From: Prorocentrum cordatum
Lineage: Eukaryota > Sar > Dinophyceae > Prorocentrales > Prorocentraceae
Length of the DNA: 64,000 nt
Reading direction: 5' to 3'
Assembly (NCBI GenBank): GCA_963575745.1
Contig: CAUYUJ010020164.1
Span: 97,127-161,126, forward strand
Shown here: positions 33,051 through 44,778 of the stretch, in pieces
Layout of the letters: each line of letters begins with the position of its first letter
Position numbering within the stretch: the stretch's first letter is position 1
The notes under the pieces: model-generated
What the model saw: the letters and a program-made list of their open reading frames with translations, nothing else
Told to the model about the DNA's origin: nothing
Databases searched by the model: none
Made by a program: the position numbers and the translations under genes

Positions 33051-34178
33051 ACTGGGAGCCGGCGGTAAACCGTCAACCTTGGCTACCGCTGGGAACTCGT
33101 AGAGCTGCCTCCTGAAACGCGGGCGAGGCAATCTCGCATTCCGCGCGCGCGAGGGCGCGGTTTCATGGAGGAGGATTGCAGGAGAAGAAGCAGCGAGGAG
33201 AAAGGAGATGGAGAAGGCTCAAGGAGAGAAGGAGCAGGGGGAGAAGGAGCAGGAGAAGGATCAAGAAAAACATCGTCATCTCTGGGAAAAAATGAAGTAC
33301 GAATAGTTTCGTGGTTCCAACTCTGCAAGCGGACCGAGTTCGGGCATCTAGATACTTGAGACTAGCGAATCTGATGATTTCCGTGCAGTTGCTGCGCCGA
33401 ACAGCTCTTGTAGCTTATCTGCAGGTTGAGGTATCTCAAGAAAAGTACCATCATCTCTCTAAACAATTAGCAGAGTACGAATAGTTTTTTCTGACCCAGC
33501 TCTGGTAGCATACTGACTTCGAACTTTAGACTAGCGCTTCTGATGATTTCCTGCTGGTTGCTGCGACGAACAGCTCTGTACCTCACCTTGAGTTCGAGTT
33601 CAGTCAAAAAAACATTACCATCTCAAAAAAATACCAAGGTACCAATAGTTGTTTTGGAACCAGCGCTGGTAGCAGACAGAGTCCAGGCATCTAGATCTTT
33701 CAGACTAGCACGCCGAATGAGTCTATTCCGATTGCTGCGCCGAACAACTCTGTAGCTCATATGCAGCTCGAGTTAACTCAACAAACGCATCATCATCTCT
33801 AAAGAAAAACAGAGTACGAATAGTTTGGCGGACCCATCTCTGGTAGACCGATTCTGGACATCTAGATACTTGAGACCGTGTCTGATAATTCTAAATGGAT
33901 TAGGTGTGCCGAACAGACTGTAGCTCTTCTACAGCTTGAGTTCAGTTCAGAAAACCGACAGCACCTGCCAACATGACACTAAAGAGCCAATCCCGCCGGG
34001 ATGCTTTTTGGCAGTAATATGTATCCGAGGGGATAAGATCGAGAATATGAGGGAAAATACTAGAGCTCCATCAACCTGTTGAATTTCGAGAAATCGAATG
34101 TAAACCACTGCCATCAGCGCTCGGGCTGAAAAACTATTGGTTCTCTGCCAATTCTTTGAACCTAATACATGGCAAGGA
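33051..34178 (+). repeat. Cassette: hairpin, L, satellite, T
   Basis: Hairpin 33051-33106 (loop CCTTGGC), L plus purine tract to ~33,275, about four satellite monomers to ~33,975, T module fragment to ~34,120. Confidence 0.8.
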
Positions 34179-34235
34179 AGCTCTACGAGTCTCCCGGCGG
34201 TAAGAAAGGTTGACGGCTTACCGCCGGCGCCCAGT
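34179..34235 (-). repeat. Hairpin element, inverted
   Basis: Reverse orientation: AGCTCTACGAG first, then CCCGGCGGTAAGAAAGG, TTACCGCCGGCGCCCAG. It marks the border with non-repetitive DNA. Confidence 0.85.
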
Positions 34236-35690
34236 CCCATGAACTCCAGGACCCCCTGTCGCAGCGATGGAGCCAGTTCGTCTTTGTGTCGTGGTTCGGC
34301 AGCGCATGGAATGGAACATCCCGCTGCTGCTCCTGCTGCGGCAGCTCACCGCAGCAGCCGCGCCCTCCCCGACAGCGACGTCGACGACCTCAGGGCGTAG
34401 CGTGGCGTGCACCTCGTCCAGCGCATCCACGACGCTGCCCGCCCCCTCGCCGTCGGAATCTTCTCCCGCGGCCTCGATCTGCACGGCGCTCGGATCGTTC
34501 CAGAAGTCGCCCTTGCCCGCGAAAGCGGCGTACCTTGCCTGGCACGCCAGCGTCGCAACCCCCTGCAGTAAAAAGTCAATGTGCCATGCCAACAGTAGCT
34601 CTCGTGCCCAGACTGCACTTCGAACATCATCTCGGGCAGCTTCTTCAGGAGCGCCCAGTGCGTAGCGAGCTCGATGACAGTTCGCCTGGCAGAGCCCAGC
34701 GCTCCGCCCCGCCCGTTCCGACAGGCGGCAGCAGAAACTCCCTCTCGGCCTCTGCCTCCCGCCTCCCACTCCACTCTCTGCCATGGCCAGAGAAACTCAA
34801 ACCGGGCACTCTGCGCGCGCGGCACTCCAACGTCGCCAGCAATCGGAGCATCCTTCGCGCAGTCCGTCTTAATGCGCCACATTGACGACAGAAGGAGCGG
34901 CGGCGGCGGCGGGCGACGGAAAGGCGCTCGCTGCAGGACTGCCAGAGTCTCCCCGAGCGCACCGACCTCTGGAGACGGCGGCGACACCGGGTCGCCGCCC
35001 GCCGCCGGCGCCTCCAACGCCATCGTCACCGGGGCAGCCGAGCACGGTTGAAACACTGGGCGCGACTTGCACAGAGATCTGGCCGACAGGCTTCGCACTG
35101 CATCGACATGGCTGGCACCGCACCGCGTCGACGCAATCTGCTCTGGCATAATGTTGCCACAGCGGCACGGTCATGGACCGACCCCCCTGTGGAACGTCGC
35201 CCATGACAAAGCGCAGGCAGTTTCGTCCTTCCGCGGCGGAACGCGCCCAAACCGCGCCCGAACCGGCAAAGCCACTTAGTGTTCTCGATGGACAAAGCAC
35301 CTGCTCTCTCGCGAGGTGGCTGCACACCGCAGTTTTGCGCGGGCAGTAAAAGCTCGTGCGACACAGCTGTCTGCGGCGCGTCGTTATTCGTGAGCTTCCA
35401 GCACGCAAGCCTACACTTGCGCAGATGGCTTCGAATTTTACAATTGCGCCAGGGCGATGCGCCGCGCCCAGGCGCGCGCCCCCCTATGGGCATTCCGCAA
35501 AGTGCACGATCACGGGGCTGTCCTCGCGAAAGCGGAACGCATGCTTTTGGGCATAGCGGCTGCAAGGTCAAGAGGGGACCCTTGGAAGGCCCCCGGTGTC
35601 TCGCTGTTCCTGCGGAACAACTCCCCCTCTACATTGATCTTCCTCATCGCCCAACCTCCTGCTGAAGCACGTCCGTCGATTTCCCCACGC
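34236..35690 (-). other. GC-rich non-repetitive region; possible gene fragment on minus strand
   Basis: The only long repeat-free stretch in the right half. Minus-strand frames contain plausible non-repetitive peptide: IELATHWALLKKLPEMMFEV in one frame (34346-35149), and ATLACQARYAAFAGKGDFW with an acidic segment in another (34218-34784). The second segment follows TTTTTACTGCAG, a good 3' splice-site consensus, so two exons are possible. A Cys-rich stretch (MQCEACRPDLCASRAQC) lies upstream at ~35,040-35,110. I do not recognise the protein; the opposite strand is also open. Low confidence. Confidence 0.3.
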
Positions 35691-36479
35691 GAGGTAGAAC
35701 TTGGCAGCGTCCAAAACCCGGAGAGCGAAGAGACCGTCGGGGAGGGGAAATCTTTCCTAGAGAGCTCTGGGGAGCTCCCCTGCAGCGCTTCTGAAGCGCT
35801 GCCAGGAACGCTTCCACGCGTGCCTGCACGCGCGCAGGCACACGTGGAAAGCGCCCCCGAACCAGCTGCCGGGACGGGCGAGGCGCTGCGGCGGACGTGG
35901 ACCGCCGTGGAGGAGCTCCTGGCGGGCACCACCACCGTCCGGCCTCTCATCTAAAACCCTCTAGCTCTCAGAGAGCTCTCCGGGAATGTCTCCGGGCCCC
36001 GCCTTCTGGGCGCCCTTGCGTGTCGGAAGACGCGAGGCACCAGCGACGGCGACGTCGACTTCTGCGGCCGGGCGCGCTGCTTGTGCTTGCTCCGTCGCCA
36101 GAGCTGGGTCTGAAAAAACTATTTGTACACAACTTGGTAGCGTCCAAAACCCGGAGAGCAAAGAGACCACACACACACACACCGCAAAGCTTTCCTGGCG
36201 AGCCCTCGGACGCTCTCGTGAGGCGCTTCTGGGGCTCTGGGGGGCTCCCCTGCAGCGCTTCTGAAGCGCTGCCAGGAACGCTTCCACGCGTGCCTGCACG
36301 CGTGCAGGCACGCATAGACGCTTGCCGGAAGCTCCCCCGGACCCGCTGCGACGTTTTACAGGTTGCTGCGAGGATCCTGGACCGGCGGAGATGGGCTGCT
36401 GGCGGGCACCACCACCGTCCGGCTTCTAATCTTAAAACCCTCTAGCTCTCAGAGAGCTCTCCGGGAATTTTTTCAGAAG
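35691..36479 (+). repeat. P modules (two copies)
   Basis: Two tandem copies, ~35,695-35,990 and ~36,135-36,475. Each begins TTGGTAGCGTCCAAAACCCG, carries CTGCAGCGCTTCTGAAGCGC and a long palindrome around GCACGCG, and ends CTCTAGCTCTCAGAGAGCTC. Between them lies ~145 bp of unrelated GC-rich sequence. Frames here (RVPARVQARVEA) are repeat translations. Confidence 0.85.
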
Positions 36480-37084
36480 TGATGATGCCTTTCTTGATGT
36501 AACTCGAGCTCCAGATTAACTGAAGAACTGCTTGGCCCATCAATCGGAAGGAAGTTATCATGAGCGCTAGTCTCGAGTATCTAGATGCCCGAATTTTCCC
36601 GGAGAGCTCTCTGAGAGCTAGAGGGTTTTAGATTAGAAGCCGGCCGGTGGTGGCGCCTGCCAGCAGCCCATCTTCGCCGGTCCAGAATCCCCGCAGAAGT
36701 TCGTTTGACCCGGCAGCCCGTCCGGGAGAGGTTCCGGCACGCGTCCACGCGTGCCTGCACGCGCGCAGGCACGCGTGGAAGCGTGCCTGGCAGCGCTTGA
36801 GAAGCGCTTCTGGGGAGCCCCCCAGAGCTCTCCAGGGAAAATTTCCTTTTCCCGAGGGTCTCTTCGCTCTCCGGGTTTTGGACGCTACCAAGTGGTCTGC
36901 GTCCAGAGCTGGGTCCGATAACCAATTGTACTCTGGTCTTTTCTTACGACGATGAAGAATTTCTTGATGTAGCTTGAGCTGCGGATGAGATTGGAGCTGT
37001 TCGGCACCGCAAGTAGACAAAGATCATCAGAAGCGCCAGCTGTCAGTATCTGCACGTTTGAAATTTGTCTGCAACCAGAGCTGG
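36480..37084. repeat. Satellite fragments and inverted P module
   Basis: A P module in reverse orientation covers ~36,595-36,895, opposing the copy before it, so the two P copies could pair. Partial satellite monomers lie on either side (TGTAACTCGAGCTCCAG; CTTGAGCTGCGGATGAG). Confidence 0.75.
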
Positions 37085-37500
37085 AATCAGAAAAACTATT
37101 CCTACTCCTGCCCCTCGTCCTCTTCATTATGTTTCTCCTCCTCCTTATCCTCCTTCGTCTGCTCCTTCTTCTCTTTCTTCTCCTGCTCCTTATCATCCTC
37201 CTTCTCCCTAGCTTCCTCCTCTCGATCGTCGTCATCGGCTCTCTTCTCCCCCTTCCACCCTTCCCCGTCCTGCTCGTCGAGCGCCTCTTCCTCTTCCCTT
37301 CCTTTTTCTCCGCCTGCTCCTTCTCCTCCTTCTTCTTGTCTTCGTCGGCCTGCTCCATCTCCTTCTCCTCCTCGCTTCTTCCTCTTCTCCACCGCATCTT
37401 CCGCCATGAAACCGCGCCCTCGCGCGCGGAATGTGAGATTGCCGCGCCCGCATTCCATTCATGTATATCGAGGAAGCTCTATGAGTTCCCGGCGGTAACC
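37085..37500 (-). repeat. L module with purine tract, inverted
   Basis: Pyrimidine-rich on the plus strand (CTCCTCCTTATCC), then ATGAAACCGCGCCCTCGCG, GAATGTGAGATTGCCGCGCC and TTCCCGGCGGTAACCAAGG, the reverse of L plus the hairpin edge. Confidence 0.8.
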
Positions 37501-37800
37501 AAGGTTGAGGAAGCGGAGCTTACCTCCTGCTCTCCCTCAGCCTTGGCCCGTCGGGGGCTCCTCGAGCCGCATCGTGCGGACAGGTTTTGTGCATGCACAC
37601 GTATCGTACTGATCTGAGTACTGAACTGCTGATCTGTCGGCATTTTGATCTCCCATATCCATCGTTGTATATCTGCTTGATTGCGCTGCATACTCTTGGA
37701 TTGCTTGTTACAGTTCTTGAAGGCTCCGAGATCAGCTATTCAGGTGTATGTTGTGTGCTCCTTTGTTGTGTGGCAAAGCACACAGACGGGATTCGCTGTT
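37501..37800. other. Non-repetitive stretch
   Basis: No match to the modules and no recognisable frame. It lies between the inverted L module and satellite DNA. Confidence 0.4.
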
Positions 37801-38638
37801 TCGAGTCATACGCGTTGTCGGTTTTTCGTACTTCACTCGAGCTGCAGGACAGCTACAGAGCTAAGACTTACAGGAATGGATTGCGAATCATCAGGCGCGT
37901 TCGTCTGTTGCATTCAGAGGCCTGAACTCAGTCTGGTGCTCGAGGTCGTATTGTTCGAGCCATCTTGAGAGGTGCTGTCGGTTTTCTGTACTTAATTCGG
38001 GCTGTAGGGGGCCACAGGAGACATCAGACGCGTCCGCTCGTCGCATGCAGAGGTCTGAAATCGGTCTCATACTCGAGCTAGGTCCGCAAAACTATTCGCA
38101 TTGCTCGAGTGATCTCGACAGGACTGTCGGTTTTCTGTACTTAACTCGAGCTCTAGGGGAGCTACAGAGCTGATACGACCAGAAACCGTTGCATAATAAT
38201 CAAGCGCGTTCGTCTGTTGGATCCAGAGATCTGAAATCGGTCTGCTACTCGAGCTAGGTCCACGAAACTATTCGCATTGTTCGAGTCATCTTGAGAAGTG
38301 TTGTCTGTTTTCGCACATAACTCGGGCTGTAGGAGAGCTACAGAGCTCATACGCACAGAAACTGATTCGGAATCATCAGGTCTGTTCGTCTGTTGCATCG
38401 AGAGGTCTGGACTGGGTCTGCTACTCGGGCTAGGTCCGCAAAACTATTCGTATTCTTCGAGTGATCTTGACAGATGTTGCCCATTTTCTGTATTGAATTC
38501 GGGCTGTAGGAGAGCTACAGAGCTGGTACGAACAGAAACCGATCCAGACGCATTAGGAGCGTTCGTCTGCTGCATCGAGAGATCTGAACTAGCTCGGGCT
38601 GAGAAACTATTCGTTCTCTGCTATTGTTTTGACATAAT
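37801..38638 (-). repeat. Satellite monomers, inverted
   Basis: About five ~175-bp monomers in reverse orientation (TTAACTCGAGCT, GCTACAGAGCTGATACG, GGTCTGCTACTCGAGCTAGG). Confidence 0.85.
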
Positions 38639-39889
38639 ACTGGGCGCCGGCGGTAAACCGTCAACCTTTCTTACCGCCGGGGGACTCGTAGAGCTTCCTG
38701 CTATATACTATGTCCAAAGAATTGGCAGAGAACGTATAGTTTTTCGGCCTCCGCTGATAGCGGACTCGAATACAAGACTTAGTTCAGAGCTCTAGATGCA
38801 ACAGACGACGCGCCTGATGATGCTGAATCGATTGATGTGCGTACGACTCTGTCGCCCTCCTACATTTCGAGTTGAGTACAGAAAACCGATACCATCTCTC
38901 AGGATGACTTGAATAATACGAATAGGTTCACGGACCTAGCTCGAGTAGCAGACCGAGTTCAGACCTCTAGATGCAACAGATGAACGCGCCTGATGATTTC
39001 GCATGGGTGTCTGTAAGTATCAGTTATGTAGCTCTTCTACAGCTCGAGTTAAGTCCAGAAAACCGACAGCACCTGTCAAGATGACTCGAATAATACGAAT
39101 AGTTTCGCGGACCTAGCTCGAGTAGCAGACCGAGTTCAGATCTCGAGGTGCAACAGATGAACGCGCCTGATGATTGTGGATGGGTTTCTGTTAATATCAG
39201 CTCTGTAGCTGCACTACAGCTCGAGTTGAGTACAGAAAACCGACAGCGTCTGCAAGATGACTCGAATAATACGAATAGCTTCGCGGACCTAACTCGGGTA
39301 GCAGACCTAGTTCAGACCTCCCGATGCAACAGACGACGCGCCTGATCATTCTAAGCGGTTTTCTGTTGATATCAGCTCTGTAGCTGTCCTACAGCTGGAG
39401 TTAAGTCCAGAAAACCGACAGCACCTGTGAAGATGACTCGAATAATACGAATAGTTTCGCAGACGTAGCTCGGGGAGAAGACCGAGTTCAGACCTCTGGA
39501 TGCAACAGACGAACGCGCCTGATTATTTCATGAGGGTTTCTGTTGATATCAGCTCTGTATCTGTTCTGAAGCTCGAGTTATGTTCAGAAAACCGTCACCG
39601 CGTGTCAAGATGACCCGAAACGGCCGATCCCGCCGCAGTGCTTTTTGGCAGTATTATCTACCCGATCGACCTGAGATTAAGACGACAAGTGGGAATAAGA
39701 TCGAATATGACGGGAAAAAATACTAGAGCTCAAACGAATTGAGGAATTTCGAGAACACAATTTTCAACCGACCAAAAGTCAGAAAAAAGTCAGTCGAGAT
39801 TTTTCTGGCCAACTAGCTCTCCAGCGCCCCGGAATTACTCTTAAGCTTCCAGCAACTAGCTAAGGGAAGCTCTACGAGCATGGTCAGGA
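38639..39889 (+). repeat. Cassette: hairpin, satellite, T
   Basis: Hairpin 38639-38694 with CTTTC loop. Five satellite monomers to ~39,600. T module to 39,889, including TTACTCTTAAGCTTCCAGC. Confidence 0.85.
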
Positions 39890-39946
39890 AGCTCTACGAG
39901 TCCCCCGGCGGTAAGAAAGGTTGACGGTTTACCGCCGGCGCCCAGT
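39890..39946 (-). repeat. Hairpin element, inverted
   Basis: GCTCTACGAGTCCCCCGGCG then GTAAGAAAGGTTGACGG and TTTACCGCCGGCGCCCAGT: a complete copy opposed to its neighbours. Confidence 0.9.
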
Positions 39947-40675
39947 TTTGTGTTCTCCTTTCTTGTATGGCTATGGGGGTGCAATCTTCTTCTCCTAATC
40001 TCTCTTACCCTTGGTTTCATAGCACCTCTTGGCAGCGGAAGGTGCGGCGTACTTGGAAGCGTCCAAAACCTGGAGAGCAAAGTGAATAGACACCGGAAAG
40101 CTTTCCTGGCGAGCCCTCGGGGGCTCTCGCGAAGCGCTTCTGGAGCTCTGGGGGGCTCCCCTGCAGCGCTTCTGAAGCGCTGCCAGGAACGCTTCCACGC
40201 GTGCCTGCACGCGTGCAGGCACGCGTGGACGCTTGCCGGAAGCGCTCCCGGACGGGCTGCCGGGACGGGCGAGTTGCTGCGAGGTCCGTGGACCGCCGTG
40301 GAGGAGCTCCTGGCAGACGCCACCACCATCCGGCTTCTAAACCCTATAGCTCTCAGCGAGCTCTCCGGGAATCACTTGCTAGTCCAAAACCCGGAGAGCG
40401 AAGACCCTCGGGAACGGTAAATCTTTCCTGGAGAGCTCTGGGGCGCCCCCCTGAAGCGCTATGGAAGCGCTGCCAAAAAAAACGCTTCCACGCGTGCCTG
40501 CACGCGTGCAGGCACGCATGGACGCGTGCCGGAAGCGCTCCCGGACCCGCTACGACCTCCAACCAACCCCTGCGAGGATTCTGGAACGGCGAAGATGGGC
40601 TGCTGGCAGGCACCACCACCGTCCGGCTTCTCTCTGAAACCCTCTAGCTCACAGAGAGCTCCCCGGAAAAAAACG
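39947..40675 (+). repeat. P modules (two copies) with 34-bp palindrome
   Basis: Copies at ~40,045-40,375 and ~40,380-40,665. The first holds a perfect 34-bp palindrome at 40195-40228 (half-site CCACGCGTGCCTGCACG). The second copy has a related one with an A6 insertion upstream. Confidence 0.9.
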
Positions 40676-41426
40676 GGATCTGGCGGTAAACCGTCAACCA
40701 GGTAGCCGCCGGAAGCTTTGTAGAGCTCCGTTCTCGTGCGGCGCTCATCGGTCGAGTTCAGTCCAGAAAACAAACCTCAAAAACTAACAGAGCATGACTA
40801 GTTGTTAGAGCTGAGACCTCTCGATGGAACAGACGAACGCGCCTGATCATTATCTCCCGGTTTTTGTAAGTATCAGCTCTGTAGCTGTCATGAATCGAGT
40901 TAAGTACAGAAAACCGACAGCATCTGTCGAGATGACTCGAATAATACGAATAGGTTTCTAGTTGCAACAGATGAACGCGCTGGATGATTTTCAAATAGTT
41001 CCTGTACGCATCAGCTTTTTAGCTGTCCTGAATCTCGAGTTAAGTATAGAAAACCGACAGCACCTGTCGAGATGACCTGAAGAATACGAATAGTTTCGCG
41101 GACCTAGCTCGAGTAGCAGACCGAGTTCAGATCTATCGATGGAACAGACGAACGCACCTGATGATTGTAAGAGGGTTCCTGTAAGCATCAGATCTGTAGC
41201 TCCCTAAATCTCAAGGTAAGTACAGAAAACCGTCAACGCGTGTCTAGATGACTCGAAACGGTCGACGGTTCCCTCAAGTCTTTTGATAGTAATATTGAAG
41301 CTACGGACCTGAGAATGCGAGAGCCTCGCGCGCAATAACCCACTACATGTGGGAAAAATACCTGCTCTTGACACGAATTTTCAAGTTTTCCACAAAGAGA
41401 AGAATAAGAAGAAGAAGGGGGGGGGG

Positions 41427-41508
<82 letters not shown>

Positions 41509-41549
41509 ACCCCAAGTCGTCACATTATCTCTTAAGGTCGGGTCGGTCA
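40676..41549 (+). repeat. Cassette: hairpin, satellite, C module with G10A80 run
   Basis: Hairpin 40676-40727; about three monomers; C module 41,265-41,549. Within C, at the place where other copies read GCAAAACCGACCCAAAG, there is a run of 10 G (41417-41426) then 80 A (41427-41506). Confidence 0.85.
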
Positions 41550-42140
41550 ACTGGGAGCCGGCGGTAAACCGTCAACCAGGATACCGCCGGGAGCCTCGTA
41601 GAGCTCTTGTCTGCACGACGCTACTTGGAACACATGGGGGAAGCTTTCTTACGCGTGAGCTGAAAAGCTTTAAAAATTACGTTTTTTCAACTTTCACCGA
41701 AAGTCGATTGATTCAAGTGGGGAACCGACAGCACCTCTCATATCACTCGTATTATACGAATAGCTTCGCGGATCTAGCTCGAGTAGCAGACCGAGTTCAG
41801 ACCTCTCGATGGAACAGACAAACGCGCCTGATGATTCTAAATCGGTTTCTGTAAGTAGCAGCTCTGCACCTCTCCTAAATCTTGAGAAGTACAGAAAACC
41901 GTCAACGCGTGTCAAGATGCTCGAAATGGCCGACGGTTCCCTCAAGTCTTTTGATAATAATATTGCAACTACGGACCTGAGAATTTCACTGGCAGATGCG
42001 GCACAACCCACTACAGGTGAGAAAAATACCGGTTCCCAAAACGAACTTTCAAATTTTGCACAAAGATTGCAAAACCAACCCAAAGTTACCACATTGTCTC
42101 TTAAGGTCGGGTCGGCCAACTAGCTCCACCCTGCGCCCGA
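41550..42140 (+). repeat. Cassette: hairpin, head, satellite, C
   Basis: Hairpin 41550-41605. The head segment ends near 41,690. Satellite to ~41,930. C module (TTTTGATAATAATATTGCA, GGCAGATGCGGCA, TTAAGGTCGGGTCGGCCAAC) ends in the uninterrupted CCAACTAGCTCCACCC form. Confidence 0.85.
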
Positions 42141-42731
42141 ACTGGGATCCGGCGGTAAACCGTCAACCAGGTAACCGCCTGGAGCCTCGTAGAGCTCTGC
42201 TCTCGAGCGGCGCTGCGCATACGAAAAAGCTTGCTCAAGCGTGAAGAAAGAATCTCGAAAAATACGTTTTTTCCATTTGCATCTTCGTCCTAGCTCGAGT
42301 GCCAGACCGAGTTGAGACCTCTCCATGCGAAAAAGAACGCGCCGGGTGATACTGGATCGGCTTATATGCGTACCAGCTCTCTAGCGCTTCTAAATCTTCA
42401 GTTAAGGGAAACCGACAGCACCTCTCAGATCGAATAGCTTCGCGGATCTAGCTCGAGTAGCAGACTGAATTCAAACCTTTCGGTGGAATAGACAAACGCG
42501 CCTGATGAGTGTGAACCGTTTTCTGTAAGTAGCAGCTCTGTAGCTCTCCTAAATCTTGAGAGAAGCAGAGAAAACCGTGAACGCGTGTCAAGATGCTCGA
42601 AACGGCCGACGGTTCCCTCAAGTCTTTTGATAATAATATTGCAGCTACGGACCTGATAATTTAAGTGGCAGACGCGGCATAACCCAGTACAGGTGAGAAA
42701 AAAAATAGCGGTTCTCAAAACGAACTCTAAA
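42141..42731 (+). repeat. Cassette: hairpin, head, satellite, C
   Basis: Hairpin 42141-42195 (GGTAACCGCC right arm), head to ~42,280, two monomers to ~42,600, C module cut short by the next hairpin. Confidence 0.85.
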
Positions 42732-43407
42732 ACTGGCACCGGCGGTGAACCGTCAACCTGGTCACCGCCAGGAACCTCGCAGAGCTCCTTCCACGCGCGA
42801 GAGTGCTCAGAGTCGAAGGAGAGAGCTTCTGGAGGCATTTCTCGAAAAATTGAACCTTCAATTTTTTCATGTCGACGCAAAGATGGTTGCGCCAAGTGTT
42901 TTGCTAGTAAAAGTGCGCCTAAAGGGCTCATATTAAGACGCAGAAGCCCTTTTTGTCTTCCACAGGTGCGAAAAATCTGCTTCCTTAAAATAAATGGTCA
43001 AATATCTTTCAAATTTTCGCAAAACCGACCAAAAGTTACGACATCTTCTTTTCTGGTCGGGTCGACCAACTGGGAACCGGCGGTAAACCGTCAACCAGGT
43101 TACCGCCGGGCAACTCGTAGAGCTCTTTTCTTGCACAGCGCTCCTCCGAACACATGAAGGAATCTTCTGAAGCGAGAGCCCAAAAACTCGAAAAATCACA
43201 ATTTTTCGGTTTTCATCCAGAGTCGGTTGCTCCAAGTGTTTTGATAGTAATACTGCACCTACGGACCTGAGAATTTGACTGGCAGACGCGGCATAACCCA
43301 CTACAGGTGCGAAAAATCTGCTTTCTCAAAATAAATGGTCAAATATTTCAAATCTTAGCAAAACCGACCCAAAGTCATCACTTTGTCTCTTAAGGCCGGG
43401 TCGGCCA
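42732..43407 (+). repeat. Two cassettes: hairpin, head, C
   Basis: Hairpins at 42732-42786 and 43069-43125, each followed by a head (variants GCTCCTTCCACGCG and GCTCTTTTCTTGCACAGCG) and a C module, no satellite. Confidence 0.85.
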
Positions 43408-44778
43408 ACTGGGCGCCGGCGGTAAACCGTCAACCTTTCTTACCGCCGGGGGACTCGCAGAGCTTCCTGACCATATATTATGTCCAAAGAATTAGGAGAG
43501 AAGGAATAGTTTTTCAGCCCGAGCGCTGGTAGCAGACTGATCTCAGGCGTCTAGTGATATCCCATTGTCCGTGTTTGGCGTCTGCGCTCACAACAGACCC
43601 AAACCAAGCGTCTAGATGCTTCGCGCCTCATGATGTCCGTCTGATTTTTCGGCCGAAGAGCACCATCATTTGGAAAAAAATGTCGGTCGAATACAAATAG
43701 TTTTGTGAACCTAGCTCGGGTAGCAGACCGAGTTGAGACCTCTGGATGCAACAGACGAACGCTACCAATGCTTCTGCATCAGTTTATCTGCGTACCAGCT
43801 CTGTAGCTCTCCTACAGCCCGAATTCAATACAGAAAATGGACAACATCTGTCAAGATGATTCGAAGAATACGAATAGTCTTGCGGACCTAGATTGAGTAG
43901 CAGACCCAGATCATACCTCTAGATGCAACAGACGAATGGGCCTGATGATTTCGAATCAGTTTCTGTGCATATGAACCCTTTAGCTCTCCTACAGCCCGAG
44001 TTACGTGCGAAAACGAACAGCACCTCTCAAGTGACTCGAACGATACGAATAGTTTCGCGGACCTAGCTCGAGTAGCAGACAGAGTTCAGACCTCTGGATG
44101 CACCAGACGAACGCGCCTGATTACTCTGCATCCGTTTCTGTGCGCATCAGCTCTGTAGCTCCCCTAGAGCTCGAGTTAAGTACAACCGACAGTCCTGTCG
44201 AGATGACCCGAGCGATACGAATAGTTTTGCGGACCTAGCTCGAGTAGCAAGCCGATTTCAGACCTCTGCATGCGACAGACGGACGCGCCTGATGTCTCCG
44301 AAATGGTTTCTTCAACTACCAGCCTGTAGCCACCCTGAGGCCCGAGTTAAGTACAGAATATCGACAGCACCTCTCAAGATGACTCGAACAATACGAATAG
44401 GTTTGCGGACCTAGCTCGGCTAGCAGACCGAGTTCAGACCTCTAGATGCAACATACGAACGCGAATAATGATTCTGAATATGTTCTTTAAGTATCAGCTC
44501 TGTAGCTCTCCTACAGCTCGAGTGAAGTACAAAAAACCGACAACGCATGTCAAGATGACCCCAAACGGCTGATCCCGTCCGTGCGCTTTTTGACAGTAAA
44601 AGGTACCCGATCGAGCTGAGATCAAGATGGCAAGCAGGACGAAGATCGAATATCATGGGAGAAAATACTAGAGCTCTGACGAATGGTTGAATTCCGAGAA
44701 CAAAATTTTTAACCGACCAAAAGTCAGGAAAAGTTCCGTCGATATTTTTCTTGCCAACTAGCTCTCCAGCGCCCTGGA
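43408..44778 (+). repeat. Cassette: hairpin, satellite array, T
   Basis: Hairpin 43408-43465 (CTTTC loop), about six satellite monomers with ~172-176 bp spacing (the GATACGAATAG landmark at 44,041 and 44,213; AATACGAATAG ending 44,400), T module 44,560-44,778. Confidence 0.9.

Noticed and set aside
35510-36445. Frames with RVPARVQARVEA-like peptides
   Set aside because: They recur in every P module on either strand and follow the palindrome, so they are repeat translations.
41427-41506. Retroposed poly(A) tail
   Set aside because: It sits inside a C module with both flanks in register, has no inserted body and no target-site duplication.
41349-41567. Poly-Lys frame across the A80 run
   Set aside because: Homopolymer translation.
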